A DNA stretch of 20,958 nucleotides from NCBI GenBank assembly GCA_002315655.1, contig DCHO01000017.1, positions 16,741 through 37,698 on the forward strand, written 5' to 3'. The position numbers and the translations under genes are program-made. Below are positions 1-7,935 of this stretch, piece by piece. Numbering within the stretch: position 1 is the first letter of the stretch; each line of letters begins with the position of its first letter. The DNA is from Christensenella sp. UBA1750. Lineage in GTDB: Bacteria; Bacillota; Clostridia; Christensenellales; UBA1750. The notes under the pieces are model-generated. The model did no database searches, had not been told where the DNA came from, and saw only the letters and a list, made by a program, of their open reading frames with translations.

Positions 1-42
1 GGTATAAGTTTTTTTCACGTTTTCCACAACTAAAATGGACAT
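1..42 (-). CDS. ABC transporter ATP-binding protein, N-terminus only (cut by window edge)
   Basis: Only 14 codons are visible, reading MSILVVENVKKTYT on the minus strand. The pattern 'hhhVENVxKxY' is the usual first beta strand of ABC ATPases, ahead of the A-loop aromatic residue (here the Tyr). The start is supported by a clear AAGGAGG ribosome binding site (plus-strand CCTCCTT at 51-57) with an 8-nt spacer. The ATG five bases further upstream hits a stop after five codons, so it is not used. Everything after residue 14 lies outside the window, so Walker motifs, subfamily and substrate cannot be judged. The family call is an inference from a short stretch. It lies downstream of the UvrA-TrmO fusion gene on the same strand, separated by a palindromic repeat. 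Confidence 0.6.
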   Translation of the reverse strand, partial: MSILVVENVKKTYT

Positions 43-122
43 GACATTTTCCTCCTTATCAAGTTACAGTCCCATTTTAGCGGGAATTTGGTTGCCTTGC
101 CATTGATTTGCGTGACGGGGAT

Positions 123-184
123 GTGACAGTTTCGTAAGGCTCCCCCGCGTGCGGGGGAGCTGTCACCGAAGGGGACTGAGAGGG
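123..184. repeat. Dispersed palindromic repeat, copy 1
   Basis: A perfect inverted repeat GCTCCCCCGC-GT-GCGGGGGAGC (139-160) is nested inside a second pair, GTGACAG (124-130) and CTGTCAC (160-166). It is followed by a tail ending ACTGAGAGGGC (174-184). Related copies occur at 17891-18036 and, inverted, at 20279-20353. The copy sits 13 bases beyond the stop codon of the UvrA-TrmO gene and could act as a transcript 3'-end hairpin, but no U-tract follows. I see no gene in 43-196. Confidence 0.8.
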
Positions 185-196
185 CGCTTCTGTACG

Positions 197-2956
197 TTAA
201 AAGTTGAATTCGCTTTCCCAGTCAAAATCGCCGGATTCCTCGTAGCTTTTCGGCCAGTGGGCGCACCACTGCGGCGTTTTTGCCGAATCCACCCTGTCTA
301 ATGAGGGCGTGTAGGGCTTGATGTCCAGAACCGGGGTGCCCTCCATCGCGTCGATGTAGGATAAGTGCACAACGCCCTTTTCCGCGTCCACGGAGAGGAT
401 TTCGCAGGGCGTTATGGCGATGGGGTTCGGGCGTGCCGGGGCGCGGGTGGCAAAGGTGCCCAAGATTTCGGGACCTTTTGTGTAGGGCTTTTGCACCGTC
501 ATTACGGCGCGGTCGTGGTCGTTGTCGCAGCCGTCGAACCACCAGAGCACCTGAACGTGCGAAAAACCGGAAAGCCCCGTCAGCGCGTCCCTGTATTCTC
601 TGCAAAGCACGATGCGGAAATCCCCCTCGGCGCATTCTACCCGCCCGATGGGGTTTAAGCGTAAGCCGTTCATATCCTCTTCCTCCCTGTTTTCCTCCCG
701 AATTGCCGTGAGTCTGCGCATTTCCTCCGGGGTGAACCGCTGCCCGGAATTTGACCTTTGCAGACATTGTGCCGTGATGGTGGAGGCGGAAAGCATCTCC
801 CGGGGCGTGCCGGAAAAGACCACCTGCCCTCCGTTTTTGCCGCCGTCGGGGCCTATGTCGAGGATGTAGTCCGCCATCTTCATCACTTCCAAGTTGTGCT
901 CGATGATAATCACCGAATTGCCCTTTTTGAGCAGACTGCGGAAAAGCTGCATCAGGTTGTCGGTGTCGGTGGGGTGCAAACCTGTGGTGGGCTCGTCCAG
1001 CAGGTAAATGCTGCCCTTTTTCGACAGAGAATCCGCAAGCTTGATGCGCTGCCGTTCGCCGCCGGAGAGGGTGGACATGGGCTGCCCAAGCGTCAGATAG
1101 GAAAGCCCCACCTCGTTCATGGCGCGTATTTTCTTCTGAATCTTTATGTTGTCAAAGAACTGTTCCGCTTCCTGCGCCGTCATGGAAAGCACATCCAATA
1201 TGGTTTTATCTTTATAAGTATAGGACAAGGCTTCCGCGCTGTACCGCTTACCGCCGCATTCCTCGCAGGTGGTCACGATGGGATCCATGAACGCCAGTTC
1301 CGTTACGATCTCGCCCTTGCCGTGGCACTTTTTACACCCGCCCAATGAATTGAAGGAGAACATTCCGGCATCCGCGCCGGTCTCCTTCGCAAAGACCTTC
1401 CGAATTTCGTCCATGAAGCCCATGAAGGACGCGGGGGTGGAGCGGTTTGTGGCGGTGATGGGCTTCTGGTCGATGCGAACGACCCGATCCTTGTAGGTTT
1501 CGGCAAACACCTGCATGAGCGAGGATTTTCCGCTGCCCGCCACGCCCGTCACCACGCAGATGCAGTGCAAAGGGATGTCCACACAGCAGTTTTTGAGGTT
1601 GTGCAGGTTTGCGTTTCGGATGGGCAGAAATTCTAATGGCTTTTCCTGCTTTGCGGGAATGTGCTTTAAGGCAGACAGCGCGTTACCCGTTTTTGTGCCG
1701 GAGACAAGGAGCTGCTCATAGCTGCCCTGAAAGACGATGCGCCCGCCCTCCGTGCCCGCCAGAGGGCCTACGTCGATCACCTCGTCCGCAATGGCGATCA
1801 CGTCCTCGTCGTGCTCCACCACAAGCACCGTGTTTCCCTTGTCGCGGAGCTCCTGCAACAGCCGGTTCATGCGGTACACGTCCCGCGGGTGCATCCCCAC
1901 GGAGGGCTCGTCGAAGATGTAGAGCATATCGGTTAAGGAAGAACCCAAGTACCGCACAAGCTTCACCCGCTGGGCTTCCCCGCCGGAGAGGCTCTGCGTG
2001 GGGCGGGATAAGGAGAGATAACCCAAGCCGATGTCGATCATGCGGTTTAAGGAGCGGATGATGCCCTGCACAAGGTCTTGCACAGTCGGGTCGTAAATTT
2101 CCCCCAGCACCTTTACCAAATCCGTCAGCTCCATGTCGCACAGGTCGGAAATGGAATATCCGTTGATCCAACAGGAGAGCGCGATGCGGTTCAACCGCTT
2201 GCCGTGGCAGAGGGAACAGGGCTTGCGCAGCACAAACTGTTCCGAACGCTCGGTGTTGATGTTCTCACTGTCGCGGTTTAAGTATTGCTGGCGATAGACC
2301 GTGCAGATGCCAAACACTCTGGGACGCACGTTCTTTTCCGTGCCGTGCAACAGTAGGTGCATTTCTTCCGCTGTGTAGTCGCACACGGGCTTGTCAAGGT
2401 CAAAATACCCGCTTTTGCAGTTGTTCTTAAAGTACCACGACGCGCCCATCACATAATCCTTGATGGCGCCCTGATTGAGCGATTTGGATTTATCCAAAAT
2501 AGCATCCAAGTTGATGTCCGCGATCTCGCCCAACCCGCCGCACTTCGGGCACATTCCCTCCGGGTCGTTGAAGGAGAAGAAGGAGGCCGACCCCGCGTAG
2601 GGCTGCCCGATGCGGGAAAAGAGCAGACGGAGTGCGGAATAAATCTCCGAGGAGGTGCCCACGGTGGAGCGGGAGTTTGCGCCCATGGGGGACTGGTCGA
2701 TGATGACGGAGGGGGAGAGATTTTCGATGGAATCGCAGTCGGGTCGGGGATACTTCGGCATCCGTGCCCGGACGTACTTGGGGAAGGTCTCGCCGATCTG
2801 CCGGGCGGCTTCGGCGGCGATGGTGTCAAAGACGATGGAGGACTTGCCCGAGCCGGACACGCCCGTGAACACGACGATTTTCTTCTTCGGAATGGTTAGG
2901 GTGATGTTTTTGAGGTTGTTCTGCTTTAAGCCTTTTAGGATGATGGCGTCTGTCAT
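197..2956 (-). CDS. UvrA-like ABC ATPase fused to a TrmO/TsaA-type tRNA methyltransferase domain
   Basis: The 919-residue product has two parts. Residues 1 to about 750 are a UvrA-type tandem ABC protein: Walker A GVSGSGKSS (32-40), CxxC pairs (C136/C139, C247/C250), signature LSGGEAQ (323), Walker B with DEPSVGMHP, second Walker A GVAGSGKSS (471-479), further CxxC pairs, second signature LSGGERQ (630) and DEPTTGLHP. This half is shorter than the roughly 940 residues usual for UvrA and resembles the UvrA-like class that lacks the UvrB-binding insert, often tied to drug or DNA-lesion tolerance. Residues 762-919 are a TsaA/TrmO domain (LNPIGRVE start, FATRAPARPNPI motif), the family that N6-methylates t6A37 of tRNAs using SAM. 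The start at 2956 follows AGGAGGT with about 6 nt spacing; upstream in-frame codons have no such site. The two halves are joined in frame without a stop. An alternative internal start at 673 has its own ribosome binding site. Confidence 0.9.
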   Translation of the reverse strand: MTDAIILKGLKQNNLKNITLTIPKKKIVVFTGVSGSGKSSIVFDTIAAEAARQIGETFPKYVRARMPKYPRPDCDSIENLSPSVIIDQSPMGANSRSTVGTSSEIYSALRLLFSRIGQPYAGSASFFSFNDPEGMCPKCGGLGEIADINLDAILDKSKSLNQGAIKDYVMGASWYFKNNCKSGYFDLDKPVCDYTAEEMHLLLHGTEKNVRPRVFGICTVYRQQYLNRDSENINTERSEQFVLRKPCSLCHGKRLNRIALSCWINGYSISDLCDMELTDLVKVLGEIYDPTVQDLVQGIIRSLNRMIDIGLGYLSLSRPTQSLSGGEAQRVKLVRYLGSSLTDMLYIFDEPSVGMHPRDVYRMNRLLQELRDKGNTVLVVEHDEDVIAIADEVIDVGPLAGTEGGRIVFQGSYEQLLVSGTKTGNALSALKHIPAKQEKPLEFLPIRNANLHNLKNCCVDIPLHCICVVTGVAGSGKSSLMQVFAETYKDRVVRIDQKPITATNRSTPASFMGFMDEIRKVFAKETGADAGMFSFNSLGGCKKCHGKGEIVTELAFMDPIVTTCEECGGKRYSAEALSYTYKDKTILDVLSMTAQEAEQFFDNIKIQKKIRAMNEVGLSYLTLGQPMSTLSGGERQRIKLADSLSKKGSIYLLDEPTTGLHPTDTDNLMQLFRSLLKKGNSVIIIEHNLEVMKMADYILDIGPDGGKNGGQVVFSGTPREMLSASTITAQCLQRSNSGQRFTPEEMRRLTAIREENREEEDMNGLRLNPIGRVECAEGDFRIVLCREYRDALTGLSGFSHVQVLWWFDGCDNDHDRAVMTVQKPYTKGPEILGTFATRAPARPNPIAITPCEILSVDAEKGVVHLSYIDAMEGTPVLDIKPYTPSLDRVDSAKTPQWCAHWPKSYEESGDFDWESEFNF
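673..690 (-). promoter_or_regulatory. Internal ribosome binding site and ATG before the TrmO domain
   Basis: Inside the fusion gene the minus strand reads AGGGAGGAAGAGGAT directly before an in-frame ATG at 673, exactly where the TrmO domain begins (MNGLRLNPIG). The purine-rich stretch is a good Shine-Dalgarno sequence and also encodes the acidic linker REEED. It could let ribosomes make a separate 158-residue TrmO protein. Whether it is used cannot be told from sequence alone. Confidence 0.45.
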
Positions 2957-2999
2957 AGTAAACCTCCGAAAATGAGTAATTCCTGCGCGCAATGGAGGT

Positions 3000-3028
3000 A
3001 TTATACAAAGTATAAAAAATGTTGTCAA
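3000..3028 (-). promoter_or_regulatory. Consensus sigma-70 type promoter of the UvrA-TrmO gene, with overlapping palindrome
   Basis: On the minus strand a perfect TTGACA (plus 3023-3028) is separated by 17 bases from a perfect TATAAT (plus 3000-3005). A perfect inverted repeat TTATAC-AAA-GTATAA (3001-3015) overlaps the -10 box and part of the spacer, so it is placed where a repressor operator would be expected. The leader to the ATG at 2956 is about 37 nt. Confidence 0.85.
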
Positions 3029-3054
3029 GGATGAAATTTCACGATAAAACAGGC

Positions 3055-3100
3055 AAAAAAACAAATGCGGACACCCTGTTTTTCAAAGTGCCCGCATTTG
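3055..3100 (-). terminator. Rho-independent terminator after the ABC exporter remnant
   Basis: On the minus strand the stem CAAATGCGG / CCGCATTTG (plus 3092-3100 and 3062-3070) is followed immediately by seven Ts (plus 3055-3061). It starts seven bases after the stop codon of the ABC exporter remnant and would insulate the UvrA-TrmO promoter downstream. Confidence 0.85.
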
Positions 3101-3106
3101 TTGCGG

Positions 3107-3275
3107 CTATTCTGAAATTGCGCCCGTAAACTGCGACTGATAGAGGTTGTAATAGATGCCCTTTTTCGCAAGGAGGGATTCGTGGTTGCCCATTTCGGCA
3201 ACGTGGCCGTCGTCCATAACGAGAATGACCTTGGCGTTTCGTATGTTGATAGCCGATGATGATAAATTTGCTGAA
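3107..3275 (-). pseudogene. Remnant of an ABC exporter (C-terminal end of the ATPase domain), frameshifted
   Basis: The last frame reads IRNAKVILVMDDGHVAEMG, then NHESLLAKKGIYYNLYQSQF and a stop at 3107. This is the typical C-terminal end of multidrug/peptide-type ABC exporters, after the H-loop. The H-loop HRLST itself (3261-3244) is in another frame, joined to IRNAKV by a one-base loss. Just before it, the codons for F-I-I lie in a third frame. Restoring the frames gives FII-HRLST-IRNAKVILVM, the expected family order. Nothing matching Walker A, the signature or membrane segments is found further upstream, where the protease promoter now stands. The terminator after the stop is intact, so this is probably the tail of a once complete gene whose 5' part was lost. 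Confidence 0.7.
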
Positions 3276-3290
3276 AAATTCCTGAAACAG

Positions 3291-3319
3291 TTGTATCTGT
3301 CTTGATAACATGGTATAAT
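3291..3319 (+). promoter_or_regulatory. Promoter of the secreted protease gene (extended -10)
   Basis: TTGTAT (3291-3296), a 17-base spacer and TATAAT (3314-3319), preceded by TGG, give an extended -10 element. The predicted start lies about 48 nt upstream of the ATG at 3374. A short inverted repeat ACAG/CTGT (3287-3300) flanks the -35 box. Confidence 0.7.
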
Positions 3320-3373
3320 ACGATGCAATGGATAGAACCATAATATTCCAAATCTATTTCAGGAGGAGAATGT

Positions 3374-6300
3374 ATGAGAAAAGGAACCAAGTTTTTAGCG
3401 GCTGTTCTCGCCCTTATGCTGGTACTCAGCATGATGACGGTCAGCACTTCCGCCGGGATCTACACCAAGCCCGGTCAGGAAAAGAAAACAGTCACACAGC
3501 TTCAGACCGAGGATCTGGTCACAGGCGAAACGGAAGACGGCCATATCCTGAACTATCAGCACGTTGACATCGGCGTGGAAACACCCGAAAAAGGCGTGCA
3601 GGTCGGCCGCATGATGGCCGCAGCCGCCGTGCCGACAGCTTATTCCAGCGTGGTTGACAATCAGTACGGCAAATCCACCAGCCCCAAGAACCAGGGTAAT
3701 TACGGTACCTGCTGGGCGTTCTCCGCATCGGCTGTTGCCGAGGCTTCTCTGCTCTCCGATGAGCAGCAGACGAGCATTGACCTGTCCGAACTGCAGCTGG
3801 CGCAGTTCTTCTATCACAAGAAGGTCGATCCCCTGGGCAACGCCACGGGCGACGAGACCATCAACAACGGCGAATCGAACTACTTAAACCAGGGCGGCAA
3901 CCATGTCTTTACCCTGTGGGGCCTGGCCTCCTGGACCAATGGTGCCCAGGAAAGCTTTATGCCCTATTCTCCTTATGGCACCAACAAGACCTATGCCGAC
4001 AACTATGCCTATGAGTTTGACATTGCTCATTTGCAGAATGCCCGCATCATCCCCTATGAGGCGACACTCTCCGGCTCCACAGTGACTTCCGTTGGCACCA
4101 ACGCGAACATTAAGGAAGCCATCATGACCTACGGTGCAGTGGCCATGTCTTACACCCACGCCACTGCCTATTACAGCTCCTCTTGGGACAAGTTTTTTAA
4201 ACAGAACGAGAAATCCGCCTATTCTGCCACCTACGGCTCCCACTATTTCCCCGGTTCCGATTATATCACCTCCGGCGGCGGCCATGCTGTGACCATCGTT
4301 GGCTGGAATGACGATTATCCAAAGGAATACTTTAACACTACGGCTCCCGGAAACGGTGCATGGCTGGTCAAGAACTCCTGGGGCACCGGTTGGGGTACCG
4401 ACGGCGATACCGACTATACCGATTACGCCGACAACGACTCCTATAAGACAAACGGTCAGGCCGGTTACTACTGGATTTCCTACTATGAGCTGGCGCTCTG
4501 CAATCCCGATGAGGATGGTCAGGTCTTTGTCTTCGACTTTGACAATACCTCCAAGTTCGACAACAACTACCAGTACGACGGCTCCTGCAACACCGCTTAT
4601 ATCGAGCTGAATGCCGGCACCTCCATCGGCGCGACCTACGAGATCAAGGCCAATGAGAGCGAGAAGATCGGCGGCGTTGGCGTTGGCATCAACACCACGG
4701 ATGTCTCCTATTCCGTGCAGCTCTATAAGGTGGACAGCCTGAATGCCGATCCTCTGGCGACCGGCGAGGCACTGTTGGCCAAGCCCGTCACCGGAAAGAC
4801 CGATTATCAGGGCTACTATACTATTGAGATTCCCGAAGATCAGCAGCCTGTTGTGAACAAGGGCGACATTATCTCCGCAGTCGTCACCCTGAACACGAAA
4901 GCCAACGTCTTCGTGGACTACTCTCATACCAACAGCAATAGCTGGATCAACTTTATCGCTGATACCACCAACGACCATACCTTCTATAAGAACGGAAGCA
5001 GCTTCTACGACCTGCAGGGCGCTTCTTACTCCATCCGTTGCAAGATGTTCACCAAGAACGTGGATTCCAAGCCCTCCGTTTCTCTGGATCGGGAATCTGC
5101 CGACCTGCTGCTGGGTGTGACCGGTAAGAACACCGTGCAGCTCAATGCCAAGCAGAACAAGCTGGACGGCTACGAAATCGCTTGGGAAACCAGCAGAATG
5201 GACGTGGCGACCGTCGATAACGGTCTTGTGACCGCCGTTGGCAAGGGCACCGCCACAATCACCGTTTCCGCCACCAAGGAAGGCGAGGAATATTTAACCG
5301 CCTCCTGCACCGTCAATGTCGGCGCGGCTACGCAGAATTTCTCTGCTGCGCCCACCGCCTTCACCATGGGCAAGACCGATTCCCAGGATGTGACCCTCAC
5401 CATTGATTCGGGTGCCGTCTCTAACGTTACCTTGAACGGCAAAGCCCTTGAAAACAACGAAATCACCGTGGACGGTCTGAAGATCGTCAAGAACGGCGAC
5501 ACCTACACCGTGTCCGTCGCCGAGCCTGATTCCTTCACCGGCAAAACCTTGAAGCTCACCTTCAAGGATGAGTACACCGAAAAGACCGCTGTTGTCGATG
5601 CCACCGTCAAGACCATTTCTTTGGACAAAACCACCTGTGAGCTTGCGCCCAACGGAGAATATACCTTTGTTCCCACCGTTCAGCCTGCAGGCGGCGAGCT
5701 TGTCTGGTCTTCCGATAACGACAAGATCGTTGCCGTGGATCAAAACGGCAAAGCCACCGGCGTGGCCGAGGGCAAGGCGAAGATCACCGTTGCGCTCAAG
5801 GATTATCCCTCTGTCACCGCTTCCTGTGAAGTGACCGTGGCCAACAAGATCACCGGGATGTCCTTTGACAACGTGGCACTGGCCGCTTCCTCCTCCACCA
5901 CCTTAAAGCTGGTTCTGCAGGGTACCACCAGCAACTACAACATCACCGCCAAGTCCTCCTCCTCCTCTGTGACCCTGACCAAGGGCTCCGCCGTGAAGGA
6001 TGAGGCCAAGGGCATCACCACCATTTCCTACACCGTCAAGTCCGGCTCTACCTCCACCGCCGTCACCACCGCCACGCTGACCTTCACCGACGGCGTTTCC
6101 GGCAAGTCGGCAACGGGCTACGCCTACGTCGGCAAGACCAAGTCCATGACCATGTCCAAGACTTCCGCTTCTCTGGATGTGGGCGGAACCTTGACCCTGA
6201 CGGCAAAGTATAACAACAAAACCAGAAGCAACACCACCTGGGCTTCCTCCGATACCGCTGTCGCCACCGTCTCCTCCGGCAAAGTTACTGCCAAGAAGGC

Positions 6301-7810
6301 CGGCGTCACCGTGATTACCGCGAAGTATTCTTCCTACTACTGCTACTGCATCGTCACCGTCACCGAGCCCTATGTGGATGAGAGCATCACCGTTTCTCCC
6401 ACCACCAAGGACATGAAGAAGGGCGAGAGCTTCAAGCTCTCCGTCACATCGGGCGGAACCGTGACCTATGATTCGGACGCCAAGACCGTGGCCACCGTGG
6501 ATGCTAACGGCAACGTCAAGGCTGTCGGGGAAGGAACCGCCAAGATCACCGCGAAGAACTCCTACGGCAACTCCGCCACCTGCACCGTCACCGTCACCAT
6601 TGATAAGAGCATCACGCTGGACACCAAGACCCTGACGCTCTATCCCGGTGAATACCAGACCCTGACCTACAAGACCGACGAGTCCTTACAGAACAACATT
6701 CAGTGGTCTTCCGATACGGAAACGGTTGCCACCGTAAGCAACGGCAAAGTCGTCGCCGTGGCCATCGGTACCGCCACCATCACCGTCAAGAACGATGCGG
6801 GCAACACCGACACCTGCTCCGTCACCGTCAAGGATGACGGCATCGTCGTGTCCCCCACCGAGGGCACCGTTTTAGTCGGCGACAAGCTGACGCTGCTGGC
6901 CACCTCCGAGCCCGCTATCTCCAAGTGGGAATCCGACAACACTACCGTGGCTACCGTTGCAAACGGCATCGTCACAGGTGTTTCCGCCGGTTCCGCCACC
7001 ATCACCGTGACCAACGCCAAGAGCAAGACCGCCACCTGCACCGTCACCGTGAAGGACGGCTCCGTGACCCTGAACCCCACCACCGCTTCCGGCTATGAGG
7101 GCGAAGGCACCACCCTGATCGCCAACTGCGCCGACAGCTCCTACACCGTTTCCAAGTGGGAATCCAGCAACGCGAAAGTGGCTACCGTAAATGGCGGCGT
7201 AGTGAGCTTCGTAAAGGCCGGCACCGCTACCATCACTGTGACCAATACCGCCGGTAAGACCGCGACCTGCGCCGTCACCGTCTACTCTCCCGCCGTGTCC
7301 CTCAACAAGACCACGTTGTCTCTGGAAAAGGGCAAAACCGAGACCCTGTCTGCCACCTCCGTTCCCACTATCACCGGCTGGGAATCCGATAATAAAGCCG
7401 TAGCTACCGTGGACAGCAACGGTAAAGTTACCGCCGTGGCTGCGGGCACTGCCACCATCACCGTCACCAACGAAAAGGGCAACAAGGCCACCTGCTCCGT
7501 CACCGTGACCGAGCCCGCCACCGCGACCCTCACCTCCGTCAAGTTCTCTGCCTCCTCCGTCAAGGTCAATGCCTATTCCTCCGTGGATCTGGCGAACTAC
7601 TTGACCGTGACCTTCTCGGACGGCAAGGCGCACACCGGGGAATACACCGTGACCTACACTTCTTCCAACACCAAGTATGCCACCGTTTCCGGCTCCAAGG
7701 TGACCGGCAAGAAGAAGGGCACCGCGACTGTGACCGCGAAGGTAACGTATCAGGGCGTGACCAAGTCCGCTACCATCACTGTCAACGTCAAGAACATCTT
7801 TGGCTTCTAA
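3374..7810 (+). CDS. Secreted papain-family (C1A) cysteine protease with lectin-like domain and bacterial Ig-like (Big_2) repeats
   Basis: The 1478-residue protein begins with a signal peptide (MRKGTKF, hydrophobic 8-20, cleavage likely near STSA-G at 27/28). The C1A catalytic domain spans about 90-375. The oxyanion-hole Gln107 and nucleophile Cys113 lie in QGNYGTCWAF, His304 in GGGHAVTIVGW and Asn334 in VKNSWGTGWG, so all catalytic residues are present. A region at about 385-560 resembles the lectin-like domain that often follows such peptidases. From about 567 to the end come around eleven beta-rich modules. About nine are Big_2-like, with the recurring pattern 'ATVdxxGxVTAVxxGTATITVTN...ATCxVTV'. 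No LPXTG, SLH or membrane anchor is visible, so it is likely secreted or held to the wall by the repeats. AGGAGG at 3361 with a 7-nt spacer sets the start. It is a single-gene transcript between its own promoter and terminator. The substrate is unknown; host or dietary protein is an inference. Confidence 0.93.
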   Translation: MRKGTKFLAAVLALMLVLSMMTVSTSAGIYTKPGQEKKTVTQLQTEDLVTGETEDGHILNYQHVDIGVETPEKGVQVGRMMAAAAVPTAYSSVVDNQYGKSTSPKNQGNYGTCWAFSASAVAEASLLSDEQQTSIDLSELQLAQFFYHKKVDPLGNATGDETINNGESNYLNQGGNHVFTLWGLASWTNGAQESFMPYSPYGTNKTYADNYAYEFDIAHLQNARIIPYEATLSGSTVTSVGTNANIKEAIMTYGAVAMSYTHATAYYSSSWDKFFKQNEKSAYSATYGSHYFPGSDYITSGGGHAVTIVGWNDDYPKEYFNTTAPGNGAWLVKNSWGTGWGTDGDTDYTDYADNDSYKTNGQAGYYWISYYELALCNPDEDGQVFVFDFDNTSKFDNNYQYDGSCNTAYIELNAGTSIGATYEIKANESEKIGGVGVGINTTDVSYSVQLYKVDSLNADPLATGEALLAKPVTGKTDYQGYYTIEIPEDQQPVVNKGDIISAVVTLNTKANVFVDYSHTNSNSWINFIADTTNDHTFYKNGSSFYDLQGASYSIRCKMFTKNVDSKPSVSLDRESADLLLGVTGKNTVQLNAKQNKLDGYEIAWETSRMDVATVDNGLVTAVGKGTATITVSATKEGEEYLTASCTVNVGAATQNFSAAPTAFTMGKTDSQDVTLTIDSGAVSNVTLNGKALENNEITVDGLKIVKNGDTYTVSVAEPDSFTGKTLKLTFKDEYTEKTAVVDATVKTISLDKTTCELAPNGEYTFVPTVQPAGGELVWSSDNDKIVAVDQNGKATGVAEGKAKITVALKDYPSVTASCEVTVANKITGMSFDNVALAASSSTTLKLVLQGTTSNYNITAKSSSSSVTLTKGSAVKDEAKGITTISYTVKSGSTSTAVTTATLTFTDGVSGKSATGYAYVGKTKSMTMSKTSASLDVGGTLTLTAKYNNKTRSNTTWASSDTAVATVSSGKVTAKKAGVTVITAKYSSYYCYCIVTVTEPYVDESITVSPTTKDMKKGESFKLSVTSGGTVTYDSDAKTVATVDANGNVKAVGEGTAKITAKNSYGNSATCTVTVTIDKSITLDTKTLTLYPGEYQTLTYKTDESLQNNIQWSSDTETVATVSNGKVVAVAIGTATITVKNDAGNTDTCSVTVKDDGIVVSPTEGTVLVGDKLTLLATSEPAISKWESDNTTVATVANGIVTGVSAGSATITVTNAKSKTATCTVTVKDGSVTLNPTTASGYEGEGTTLIANCADSSYTVSKWESSNAKVATVNGGVVSFVKAGTATITVTNTAGKTATCAVTVYSPAVSLNKTTLSLEKGKTETLSATSVPTITGWESDNKAVATVDSNGKVTAVAAGTATITVTNEKGNKATCSVTVTEPATATLTSVKFSASSVKVNAYSSVDLANYLTVTFSDGKAHTGEYTVTYTSSNTKYATVSGSKVTGKKKGTATVTAKVTYQGVTKSATITVNVKNIFGF
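5072..7794 (+). repeat. Tandem Big_2-type module array within the protease gene
   Basis: Modules of about 75-95 codons recur. The most alike are the consecutive ones between about 6370 and 7520, each ending in GTATITV...TATCxVTV. At DNA level, variants of GCCACCATCACCGT recur at the same place in successive modules (for example near 6773, 6996, 7226 and 7447). One Cys per module sits in the last strand. Two modules (about 5330-5610 and 5845-6130) diverge from the Big_2 pattern. Such arrays change length by recombination. Confidence 0.8.
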
Positions 7811-7825
7811 GTTCAAAGCTCCTTC

Positions 7826-7866
7826 GCCCGTGGAACGTAAATTTTACGCTCCACGGGCTTTTTTTC
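7826..7866 (+). terminator. Rho-independent terminator of the protease gene
   Basis: GCCCGTGGAACGTAAA (7826-7841) pairs with TTTACGCTCCACGGGC (7843-7858) with one mismatch. Seven Ts follow (7859-7865). It lies 15 bases after the stop codon. Confidence 0.95.
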
Positions 7867-7867
7867 G

Positions 7868-7896
7868 TTGTAATACAGATGACAAAATGGTATATT
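7868..7896 (+). promoter_or_regulatory. Promoter of the molybdenum hydroxylase operon (extended -10)
   Basis: TTGTAA (7868-7873), a 17-base spacer and TATATT (7891-7896) with TGG just upstream. The layout closely matches the protease promoter (TTGTAT-17-TATAAT, also with TGG). The leader to the ATG at 7936 is only about 33 nt, too short for a molybdenum-cofactor riboswitch. Confidence 0.6.
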
Positions 7897-7935
7897 GTCC
7901 ATGTATGGATTTCTGACTGCAAAGAGGAAGAATGT

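Noticed and set aside
2957..3005. Possible pairing of ACCTCC near the UvrA-TrmO transcription start with its GGAGGT ribosome binding site
   Set aside because: The ACCTCC lies directly after the -10 box, so most or all of it would be upstream of the predicted first transcribed base.
3884..4978. Long open frame antisense to the protease catalytic region (and a similar one at 6872-7816)
   Set aside because: The open frames arise from the GC-rich third positions of the protease gene. The translations are Gly/Val/His-rich with no family features and no ribosome binding site.
6370..7520. Regularly spaced DNA repeats that could be taken for a CRISPR-like array
   Set aside because: The period of about 220-240 bp, the in-frame coding and the divergence between units fit protein module repeats, not CRISPR.
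7897..7935. Molybdenum-cofactor riboswitch ahead of the molybdenum hydroxylase operon
   Set aside because: The leader is only about 33-40 nt, far too short for that riboswitch class.
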